A program made the position numbers and the translations under genes. Of a DNA stretch of 5,337 nucleotides, positions 1 through 5,318 are shown in pieces (positions within the stretch are counted from its first letter, which is position 1; the number at the start of each line of letters is the position of its first letter). The DNA lies in assembly GCA_964460435.1 (NCBI GenBank), contig CAYWRH010000199.1, forward strand, positions 1 through 5,337, written 5' to 3'. The notes below the pieces were generated by a model. The model did not search any database and was not told the origin of the DNA. It saw nothing but the letters and a program-made list of their open reading frames with translations. The DNA is from JAAZBV01 sp964460435 (GTDB taxonomy: Bacteria; Desulfobacterota; DSM-4660; Desulfatiglandales; HGW-15).

Positions 1-16
1 CATAATCAAAAAAGAA

Positions 17-46
17 TTGACATATTGAAACTTTTTTTATTATTTT
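17..46 (+). promoter_or_regulatory. Candidate sigma70-type promoter of the three-gene cluster
   Basis: A perfect TTGACA (17-22) is followed by two possible -10 boxes: TATTAT at 38-43 (15-base spacer) and TATTTT at 41-46 (18-base spacer). Neither spacing is the ideal 17, so the -10 is uncertain. The region is very AT-rich and lies about 100 bases upstream of the first gene. No other promoter of similar quality is apparent before 148, and the spaces between the three genes are too short for obvious promoters, so this is the best candidate for driving the whole cluster. Confidence 0.45.
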
Positions 47-85
47 AGTGTATTCACTAGAATACAGATAATCAATTTTGATTAT
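46..85. promoter_or_regulatory. Inverted repeats just downstream of the promoter, possible operators
   Basis: Three small inverted repeats are packed here. TAGTG (46-50) faces CACTA (55-59) across 4 bases. GTATTC (50-55) faces GAATAC (60-65) across 4 bases. ATAATCAA (68-75) faces TTGATTAT (78-85) across 2 bases, with perfect 8-base arms. A further direct copy of ATAATCAA sits at 2-9. The sites fall at or just after the predicted transcription start, where a repressor would act. Autoregulation by the product of the first gene is a guess; AT-rich DNA also yields such repeats by chance. Confidence 0.35.
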
Positions 86-147
86 TATTTACATGGTAAT
101 GGCAGATTATAAATGATATCTTTTACACACAATAACAGGTTACGCAT

Positions 148-1005
148 ATGATATCTTCAGATAACAGTTCCGTAAAAATGGGAAAAGAAAGGCCCAGCAT
201 CTTTGACTATCATGATTACAGGGCATTTCTTAAAGATCTGTTCGAATACAAAAAGCAGAGGAATTACCTCTTTTCATACAGGGTCTTTGCTGGAAAAGCC
301 GGCTTTTCATCGCCCAATTTTTTAAAACTGATAATAGACGGCAAGAGAAATCTCTCAAATGAGGGGATCGGTAAGGTGGCAAAGGGCTTTGAACTAAAAA
401 AACAGGAAAGGGAATATTTTGAGAACCTTGTATTCATGAATCAGGCATCAAGCCATGATGACAAGGATTATTACTATAAAAAAATGATGACAGTAAACGG
501 TTACCTTAAGTCCCACAGGATCGATAAGGCTGGCTATGCATATTTTTCAAAGTGGTATTACCCTGCAATACGTGAAATTGTGGTTTTTGGCGATCACAAT
601 ATTACGGCCGAAAAAATAGCACAGTCATTAAACCCTGGTATCACTGCAAGGGAGGCAGAAAAGGCGCTTGATGTATTGCAGGAGCTTGGCCTGATCAGAA
701 GGAACAAAAAAGGTCTCTGGGAACAGGCCGACACTGTTGTTTCTACAGGGCCAGAAGTTAAATCTCTTATTATTACAAACTATCATAAAGAGGTGATGAA
801 ACTTGGCATGGAGGCCATTGAACGTTATCCCTCTGATGAAAGGGATATCAGCGCGGTAATCTTGAGCGTTAGAAAAGATAAATTCCCGGAACTTAAGCAG
901 AGAATCATAGCATTCAGAAAAGAGCTTCTGAAGCTTGCCTGTGAGGTTAAAGATCCGGATCAGGTTATACAAATCAATATACAGGCTTTTCCCTTAACAA
1001 AATAG
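148..1005 (+). CDS. TIGR02147/DUF4423-type putative DNA-binding regulator
   Basis: The 285-residue product has no signal peptide or membrane segment and should be cytoplasmic. The opening block SIFDYHDYRAFLKDLF (17-32) and the following FSYRVFAGKAGFSSPNFLKL...GKRNLS (42-70) match what I recall of TIGR02147, a family first described as paralogous in Fibrobacter. Residues 43-83 look like an Xre-like helix-turn-helix. The middle carries the DUF4423-like WYYPAIREIV (136-145), and residues 150-192 (ITAREAEKALDVLQELGLIRR and flanks) resemble a winged helix, suggesting a second DNA-binding or effector fold. The biochemical role of the family is not established; regulation is inferred from the folds and from lying first in a cluster with envelope lipoproteins. 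The start at 148 has only a weak AGG at 137-139. ATG 178 (Met11) is an alternative that keeps the whole domain. The gene ends with TAG 16 bases before the next start. Confidence 0.82.
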   Translation: MISSDNSSVKMGKERPSIFDYHDYRAFLKDLFEYKKQRNYLFSYRVFAGKAGFSSPNFLKLIIDGKRNLSNEGIGKVAKGFELKKQEREYFENLVFMNQASSHDDKDYYYKKMMTVNGYLKSHRIDKAGYAYFSKWYYPAIREIVVFGDHNITAEKIAQSLNPGITAREAEKALDVLQELGLIRRNKKGLWEQADTVVSTGPEVKSLIITNYHKEVMKLGMEAIERYPSDERDISAVILSVRKDKFPELKQRIIAFRKELLKLACEVKDPDQVIQINIQAFPLTK

Positions 1006-1008
1006 ACC

Positions 1009-1017
1009 GGAGGAGGG
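1009..1017 (+). promoter_or_regulatory. Very strong ribosome binding site for the propeller gene
   Basis: GGAGGAGGG lies 4-12 bases before ATG 1022 and directly after the stop of the upstream gene. It contains overlapping full Shine-Dalgarno cores. It fixes the start of the lipoprotein and suggests much higher translation of this gene than of the regulator, whose own site is poor. Confidence 0.85.
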
Positions 1018-1021
1018 AGAG

Positions 1022-3019
1022 ATGTCCCTTAATAAAAAATGGTTTTCATCCTTTTGTTTTGTATTGCTATCTTTATTTTGTGCAATGTTCTTAAACAGCT
1101 GCAATTCCGGGCCGTTTGCGGGTGGCACTGATGTCGGGAATCCCAGGCCAGCCATCTTTGCCAGCTGGAAAGAGGTTGAGACATATATTAAAAATGAGTT
1201 CAGTGAAAAGGCTATTCCATATAATGTGTATTCAGAAGCAAGGAGTGATGTAGCAACAGCAACAGCTGCAATCAGTAATTTTTCTTCTGACACATACGGT
1301 TCAGGGCATTCAACGACCAATGTACAGGAAACAGGAGTAGATGAGTCAGACAGGGTAAAGACAGATGGTCAATACCTGTATATTGCAAGCGATAATGCCG
1401 TCCTTATTGTTGAGGCAGTTCCCGCTGATTCAATGAATATATCAGGCAGAATAGATGTTAACGGGAGTGTTGAATCGCTCTACCTGTACAATGAGAAACT
1501 GGTTATTTTTTATAACCCTGACGGAAACATTACCCATCTCGACTGGATAGAGCAGGATTCCGGCTTTCTCTGGAGCATGGGATTTCCATACTGGCTGCCG
1601 GTACATAGAAAGACAGGCGTTTTAATAATGGATGTATCAAACCCTTTAGCGCCTGAAAGTATCAGCGAATGGAGGTTTGATGGATGGATGGTCTCATCCA
1701 GACTCATTAATGGAAGACTCCACATAATACAGCAGTTCCTGCCTGATTTACCCCCACTTCAAATGACCTATGATGGAACAAGCACAGGCAGGGCTAATGC
1801 CGTCACTTTAAATAGGCAGGCAATGGAATCCATGTCACTTGATGATCTGATTCCATATTATCAGGCTATTGATAAAGCTGGAAATGTTGTAAATAATGCG
1901 CCTCTTATAACACCTGAGAATTTTTATCGCACCCCTGAGACAAGAGGCGGAAGCATCACCTGTATAATAAGCCTCAACCTGGATAATCTATCAACAGGTT
2001 TAAAAAGCAAAGGGCTTATTGCCGATGCCAGCACCGTGTATGCATCAGAAAAGGCTTTATACATAGCCGCCTCAAGATGGAATCCCGGGATATATGATAT
2101 AAGGAATGAAGACTTTTACACTACATCTCTGTTCAAATTTTCCCTTACAGGTGAAAATGCAATTTTAAAAGGCGCCGGAGAGGCGAAAGGCAGGATACTG
2201 AATCAGTTCTCTCTTGGTGAATATAATGATGTGCTCAGGGTCGCCACAAGCACCGGCGGATGGGGATCAAGTCTGAGAAGCAATATATATTGTTTTAGTG
2301 AGACAGGTAACAGTCTCAGAGTTATAGGTGAACTTGAAGACCTTGCGCCTGGTGAAGATATCTATGCTGCACGATTCATTGGAAATCATGGTTTTCTTGT
2401 CACCTTTGAAAGCATTGACCCTCTTTTTACTATTGATTTGACTGACCCATCAAAACCGGTTATTGCAGGCGAACTTGAGGTGCCTGGTTACTCAAATTAT
2501 ATCCATCCATTAGATGAAAATCATCTTATTACATTAGGAAAGGATGTGCTGTCAGATAAAGGGACAGCATGGTATCAGGGTCTGCAGCTATCTATATTTG
2601 ATATCACGGATTTTACCAACCCTCAACTGCTGCACACTCAAACAATAGGTGACAGGGGCACAGATTCAGAGGCATTAGTTAACCACAAGGCATTTACCTT
2701 CTGGCAGACAAACAATCTCCTGGCCATACCAGTTGACTTATATGAGCATCAGGTGGAACCGGAATACCCCTATTCTAATGGAGCGCATACATTCACAGGG
2801 CTGTATGTATACCGTATCTCTATTGAAAATGGTTTCGACTATCTTGGCCGCATAAGCACTGCTCAGGATACATCACAAACCTACAATAACGGATACTGGT
2901 TACGCGGGCTTTTTATTGATGAGCATGTGTATGCGGTAACCCATGAAGCTCTTCGATCAGCAAATATTGATGACATTGAAAATTCTGTAAACACACTGAT
3001 TTTCCAGGATGGTGATTGA
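1022..3019 (+). CDS. Lipoprotein with C-terminal beta-propeller domain (Beta_propel, PF09826-like)
   Basis: The 665-residue product starts with a lipoprotein signal: KK at 5-6, a hydrophobic run 7-24 and lipobox LNSC with Cys27, so it should be lipid-anchored in the envelope. Residue +2 is Asn, which does not suggest retention in the inner membrane. GGTDVGNP (34-41) follows the anchor. The family hallmark TTNVQETGVDESDRVKTDG (98-116) opens the propeller, then repeated beta-rich blades follow. Further hallmarks are LRVATSTG (405-412), LAPGEDIYAARF (441-452), DPLFTIDLTDP (466-476), PGYSNYIHPLDENHL (488-502), SEALVNHKAFTFW (549-561) and NLLAIPV (565-571). Such proteins are described as secreted proteins with a propeller distantly related to WD40 repeats; their ligand or activity is unknown, and I see no catalytic motif. 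It is probably cotranscribed with its neighbours. It is full length, ending in TGA, and no frameshift is visible. Confidence 0.9.
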   Translation: MSLNKKWFSSFCFVLLSLFCAMFLNSCNSGPFAGGTDVGNPRPAIFASWKEVETYIKNEFSEKAIPYNVYSEARSDVATATAAISNFSSDTYGSGHSTTNVQETGVDESDRVKTDGQYLYIASDNAVLIVEAVPADSMNISGRIDVNGSVESLYLYNEKLVIFYNPDGNITHLDWIEQDSGFLWSMGFPYWLPVHRKTGVLIMDVSNPLAPESISEWRFDGWMVSSRLINGRLHIIQQFLPDLPPLQMTYDGTSTGRANAVTLNRQAMESMSLDDLIPYYQAIDKAGNVVNNAPLITPENFYRTPETRGGSITCIISLNLDNLSTGLKSKGLIADASTVYASEKALYIAASRWNPGIYDIRNEDFYTTSLFKFSLTGENAILKGAGEAKGRILNQFSLGEYNDVLRVATSTGGWGSSLRSNIYCFSETGNSLRVIGELEDLAPGEDIYAARFIGNHGFLVTFESIDPLFTIDLTDPSKPVIAGELEVPGYSNYIHPLDENHLITLGKDVLSDKGTAWYQGLQLSIFDITDFTNPQLLHTQTIGDRGTDSEALVNHKAFTFWQTNNLLAIPVDLYEHQVEPEYPYSNGAHTFTGLYVYRISIENGFDYLGRISTAQDTSQTYNNGYWLRGLFIDEHVYAVTHEALRSANIDDIENSVNTLIFQDGD

Positions 3020-3051
3020 TGTGCAGGTCATGGTTTTTTAAGCAACTAATC

Positions 3052-3089
3052 GGAGGTATAAGCAAATGAAAATATGACATTTATATTTT
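3052..3089 (+). other. Serpin translation start and leader interrupted by an in-frame TGA
   Basis: GGAGG (3052-3056) sits nine bases before ATG 3066, an ideal start signal. The frame reads Met-Lys-Ile, then TGA at 3075-3077, then HLYF and on without a break into the signal peptide and serpin. Reading through the stop gives a classic lipoprotein leader: basic n-region, hydrophobic core, LPAC lipobox. One base change could have made the stop, for example from CGA (Arg) or TGG (Trp); Arg would suit the n-region best. ATG 3074 is in another frame and stops at 3124. TTG 3090 is the only in-frame alternative start that keeps the lipobox, but it lacks a ribosome binding site and the positive n-region. 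Confidence 0.75.
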
Positions 3090-4403
3090 TTGATTGCTGC
3101 TCTTCTGGTTTTACCCGCATGTAATGGTGACGGCAACGGCACTGCCACACATTCAGATGATGAACCCGAAAGCGCTGGATATTCCTTATTCATCTCATCC
3201 CCCGAATCAAGGGAGCTTGATCCTGACAATACCGGAGATGAATTAAATTCATTTGTGGCTGACAATAATTCCTTCGCCTTTGATTTATACCATAGCATAA
3301 GCAATGAATCAGAAAATATCTTTTTTTCTCCATACAGCATCTCGATTGCCATGGCCATGACCTGGGCAGGGGCGAAAAACCAGACAGAAACCCAGATAGC
3401 CGATACAATGAGGTTCAGTTTCTATCAGGAAAAACTGCATTCGCTCTTCAACGAGCTTGGTCTTGACCTGAACAACCGGAATCAGGGTGATCCCGCAAAT
3501 GATGATAAATACCTGAAGTTGAACATCAGCAATGAAGTTTGGGGGCAGAAGGATTTTTCATTTCTTGATACATACCTTGATACACTTATGATCAATTATG
3601 GCGCAGGTATCAGACTGGTTGATTTCATGAATAATCCTGAACAGGCTAGACTTGCAATAAATGGCTGGGTAGCAGAACAGACTGAGAATAAAATCAAGGA
3701 CCTTCTTGCTCAAAATGATGTAACAAACCAAACAAGGCTCGTCCTCACAAATACTATTTATTTTAATGCCTCCTGGGGGATACCCTTTGACCCCGTTCAT
3801 ACATATGATGGCGTTTTTCACCTTGATGATGAAACAACTGTGACAGTTCCCATGATGATCCCTAAGGAAGGCAGTGGTGAAAATGGTGAGAAATATGCAG
3901 CGGTAAGGGGAGCTGATTACACAGCAGTGCAGTTGCCCTACTATGGAGATGCCTTTTCCATGCTTATTATAGTCCCGGATAACGGCATGTTTGTTAATTT
4001 TGAACTGAACCTTTCTTCTACGGCTATTGATGAAATAGTAAATTCCATTGAAATACAGGAAGTCGATTTAAGAATGCCTAAATTTGAATATGAGACAAAA
4101 CTCGACCTGTCAGAAACCCTTTCTGATATGGGCATTATTGATGCCTTTGTCCCTGGCGTGGCTGATTTTTCCGGAATGGATGGGAGATTAGACCTGTCTA
4201 TTGAAAAGGTAATTCACCAGGCATCAATAACCCTTGACGAGGCCGGTACAGAGGCATCCGCTGCTACAGCAGTAACTATGTACCTTACCTCATTACCTGA
4301 CCCGCTGGAAATCATTATTGATCGGCCATTCATATATCTGATTCGCGATAATCAGACAGGATCAATCCTTTTTCTCGGCAGAGTTAAAAATCCGGTGCAA
4401 TAA
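3090..4403 (+). CDS. Serpin-family protease inhibitor, lipoprotein (leader carries a nonsense codon)
   Basis: Uninterrupted frame of 437 residues counted from TTG 3090; the native start is probably ATG 3066 (see the leader entry). LPAC (8-11) is a lipobox, so the mature protein would be anchored at Cys11, with an acidic, flexible linker to about residue 54. The serpin fold fills 55-437: NSFAFDLYHSI (60-70), IFFSPYSISIAMAMTWAGAK, LTNTIYFNASW with the conserved Asn221, a breach and shutter region, and the C-terminal signature IIIDRPFIYLI (408-418), which fits the PROSITE serpin pattern. The reactive loop hinge EAGTEASAAT (384-393) has the small residues needed for loop insertion, so it should be an inhibitory serpin. 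Counting 17 residues from Glu384 puts P1-P1' at Thr400-Ser401 within MYLTSLP; the loop is about two residues longer than in alpha1-antitrypsin, so the site could shift slightly. Serpins trap serine or cysteine proteases irreversibly; the target here is unknown. All domain landmarks are intact, so any loss of function is limited to the leader. Confidence 0.88.
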   Translation: MIAALLVLPACNGDGNGTATHSDDEPESAGYSLFISSPESRELDPDNTGDELNSFVADNNSFAFDLYHSISNESENIFFSPYSISIAMAMTWAGAKNQTETQIADTMRFSFYQEKLHSLFNELGLDLNNRNQGDPANDDKYLKLNISNEVWGQKDFSFLDTYLDTLMINYGAGIRLVDFMNNPEQARLAINGWVAEQTENKIKDLLAQNDVTNQTRLVLTNTIYFNASWGIPFDPVHTYDGVFHLDDETTVTVPMMIPKEGSGENGEKYAAVRGADYTAVQLPYYGDAFSMLIIVPDNGMFVNFELNLSSTAIDEIVNSIEIQEVDLRMPKFEYETKLDLSETLSDMGIIDAFVPGVADFSGMDGRLDLSIEKVIHQASITLDEAGTEASAATAVTMYLTSLPDPLEIIIDRPFIYLIRDNQTGSILFLGRVKNPVQ

Positions 4404-4411
4404 AAGAGTAT

Positions 4412-4482
4412 GCATGCTCTTTCCAGGGCTTTGAATAACCCCCTCCCTCAAGGCCCTGGTTGAGCATGCTTCATAACTTTTT
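4412..4482 (+). terminator. Strong two-tier hairpin terminator after the serpin
   Basis: GCATGCTC (4412-4419) pairs with GAGCATGC (4462-4469), and inside it CCAGGGCTTTGA (4423-4434) pairs with TCAAGGCCCTGG (4448-4459) with a single G-U. The two stems are separated by a small T-rich internal loop, and the apical loop is 13 C-rich bases. Five T residues follow at 4478-4482, eight bases after the stem, which is further than in a canonical intrinsic terminator. It begins nine bases after the serpin stop. AAAA at 4402-4405 would give a T tract on the other strand, so it may also stop transcription arriving from the right. Confidence 0.7.
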
Positions 4483-4517
4483 GTTGACACTCTATATATG
4501 ATCAACATACTTCACTT

Positions 4518-4622
4518 TTAAAATGCATACCACGGGATAAGGGATAATCCTATTATCCTTACATTGTAAACCTTTGAAATATCTCCGCCTGTTTTTGAAT
4601 CAAAAATAAAGAATATTAACAT
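4518..4622 (-). pseudogene. Possible minus-strand coding remnant, segment 2 (34 codons)
   Basis: Read on the minus strand, ATG at 4622-4620 opens a 34-codon frame to TAA at 4520-4518. Its middle reads FDSKTGGDISKVYNV, which looks like ordinary protein rather than random AT-rich DNA. The ATG overlaps the stop of the segment to its right in a TAATG arrangement, as in translational coupling or after a one-base frameshift. I do not recognise the peptide. A 7-base inverted repeat, GGATAAT (4542-4548) / ATTATCC (4552-4558), lies inside it and could be an alternative reason for the sequence pattern. Confidence 0.2.
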
Positions 4623-4738
4623 TAATTACAATTGCCGCCATAATTAGTGACAAATGTAACCGCAAAAGACCCTGAATACAAAGACTCGCAGGGCGTATCT
4701 GTTATAGCTTCATCGATTTCAATATAAAGTGCAGTTTT
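4622..4738 (-). pseudogene. Possible minus-strand coding remnant, segment 1 (38 codons)
   Basis: The minus strand is open for 38 codons, from just after a TAA at 4741-4739 to a TAA at 4624-4622. It contains ALYIEIDEAITDTPC and ends SGSFAVTFVTNYGGNCN, with alternating hydrophobic and polar residues like beta strands and two cysteines. It is locally richer in G and C than its flanks. No start codon is present inside. The same frame continues upstream of the TAA for 17 more codons from an ATG at 4792-4790, and the break coincides with a run of six T (plus strand 4735-4740), a usual place for slippage. I do not recognise a family. It may be the tail of a decayed gene convergent with the serpin. 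Confidence 0.27.
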
Positions 4739-4832
4739 TTACTGTAAATAATCTGTGAATTTTATGATGTATACACAAATAATTTTATGCATTAAAGTAC
4801 ATTAAATTCTGACACTAGATACAACGAGCTCG

Positions 4833-4857
4833 GTTGGGTTAAGCGAAGCAAACCAAC
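4833..4857. repeat. GTTGG...CCAAC palindrome with a GCGAAGC core
   Basis: GTTGGGTT (4833-4840) pairs with AAACCAAC (4850-4857) except for one G-A mismatch. The loop contains GCGAAGC (4843-4849), a sequence known from oligonucleotide work to form an unusually stable mini-hairpin. Closely similar GTTGGGTT...GCGAAGC...AACCCAAC palindromes recur between genes in many bacteria as I remember them, so this may be a copy of a dispersed repeat; that part is recollection. A degenerate direct partner, GTTGAGTTTAAGCG, lies at 4943-4956. Confidence 0.45.
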
Positions 4858-4907
4858 AACATTCAAATAAATATTACATCATCATGCTTTATTTGCAAAG
4901 GCATCAT

Positions 4908-4967
4908 ATGAGTAGAGTTTTAAAACTATCATTCAAAAGGATGTTGAGTTTAAGCGCAACCGGTTAA
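4908..4967 (+). CDS. Very short reading frame (19 codons), doubtful
   Basis: ATG 4908 has AAAGG at 4897-4901, six bases upstream, and encodes MSRVLKLSFKRMLSLSATG before TAA at 4965. The peptide is basic and amphipathic. It could be a small protein, a leader, or the interrupted start of the frame that follows, since the next 60-codon frame lies in the same phase three bases after this stop. No family is recognised. Confidence 0.15.
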   Translation: MSRVLKLSFKRMLSLSATG

Positions 4968-4970
4968 AAG

Positions 4971-5153
4971 ATGCAAAGTAATGGAAATTCTAATCAAATC
5001 AAATTTACAATTGACATGCAAAACCAAACTCCATATACTGCGAATATTCCACATACTTCATCCATCGCCAAAGTAGTTTCATCAAGTTTTAGTAGGGTTT
5101 CTTGGCATTTCTTTAGGGCTTATGAGTTGATGTTTTTTAACACTAACCTGTAA
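4971..5153 (+). CDS. Hypothetical 60-residue frame, probably not a real gene
   Basis: The frame opens at ATG 4971 and runs to TAA at 5151. There is no Shine-Dalgarno before it and the preceding codon but one is a stop (4965). The product is rich in Ser, Asn and Thr with an aromatic tail, SWHFFRAYELMFFNTNL, and lacks a signal peptide or known motif. Its composition is what AT-rich noncoding DNA can give. It is kept only because it shares a frame with the short frames on both sides, which may mark a decayed gene. Confidence 0.15.
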   Translation: MQSNGNSNQIKFTIDMQNQTPYTANIPHTSSIAKVVSSSFSRVSWHFFRAYELMFFNTNL

Positions 5154-5171
5154 CTTAAAGGAGTTTTCAAA

Positions 5172-5252
5172 ATGACTAATAAATTATTCCGAAAACGTAA
5201 CTACTCACCCCATATAAGGATAAGGATTATTGATTCCAATAAAAAAATATAG
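5172..5252 (+). CDS. Small 26-residue basic peptide frame with a strong ribosome binding site
   Basis: AAAGGAG (5157-5163) lies eight bases before ATG 5172, the best ribosome binding site in the right-hand 900 bases. The product begins MTNKLFRKRNYS, continues HIRIRIIDSNKKI and stops at TAG 5250. It is strongly basic (Arg and Lys throughout) and has no membrane segment or cysteine. It could be a genuine small protein, a leader peptide, or the 5' stub of a gene truncated by a stop. An inverted repeat follows directly at 5255-5275. No family is recognised. Confidence 0.3.
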   Translation: MTNKLFRKRNYSPHIRIRIIDSNKKI

Positions 5253-5254
5253 TG

Positions 5255-5275
5255 GATATGTAAAGTAAACATATC
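5255..5275. repeat. Inverted repeat after the small frame
   Basis: GATATG (5255-5260) faces CATATC (5270-5275) across nine bases, and the stem can grow by three pairs including two G-U. It begins three bases after the stop of the 26-codon frame, and TTTT follows ten bases later at 5285-5288. It could be a weak terminator or an operator. Confidence 0.25.
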
Positions 5276-5289
5276 TGCAGATAATTTTA

Positions 5290-5318
5290 TTGACAACATA
5301 GTCAATTTTATCTATGCT
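5290..5318 (+). promoter_or_regulatory. Candidate promoter facing the right edge, with overlapping inverted repeat
   Basis: TTGACA (5290-5295) and TATGCT (5313-5318) are separated by exactly 17 bases, fitting a sigma70-type promoter. ATTGAC (5289-5294) / GTCAAT (5301-5306) forms a perfect 6-base inverted repeat over the -35 and could bind a repressor. CAACATAG at 5294-5301 is roughly mirrored by CTATGCTGTTG at 5312-5322. Any gene it serves would lie beyond the window. Confidence 0.35.

Noticed and set aside
628..972. Minus-strand 114-codon frame inside the regulator gene
   Set aside because: Entirely inside the recognised regulator, antisense, with no independent start signal.
994..1320. Minus-strand 108-codon frame over the 5' part of the propeller gene
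   Set aside because: Lies opposite a strongly supported lipoprotein start; no ribosome binding site or recognisable motif.
3075..3077. TGA as selenocysteine codon or sign of a recoded genetic code
   Set aside because: The propeller gene ends with TGA in a normal place, Trp is encoded by TGG throughout, and no convincing SECIS hairpin follows the TGA.
3074..3124. Alternative ATG 3074 frame overlapping the serpin leader
   Set aside because: Gives a 16-residue peptide ending at 3124 in a different frame; it would need a frameshift to reach the serpin, whereas the ATG 3066 frame is already in phase.
3038..3358. Minus-strand 106-codon frame over the serpin leader
   Set aside because: Opposite the serpin N-terminus, whose plus frame carries clear family motifs; a shadow of that coding region.
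4484..4511. TTGACA (4484-4489) with CATACT (4506-4511) as a promoter after the serpin terminator
   Set aside because: The -10 matches poorly, spacing is 16, and no rightward gene follows for several hundred bases.
4957..4966. AACCGGTT palindrome as an operator
   Set aside because: An isolated 8-base palindrome with no promoter nearby is expected by chance.
5000..5153. Minus-strand short frames opposite the 60-codon frame
   Set aside because: They are under 30 codons, broken by frequent stops and lack a ribosome binding site.
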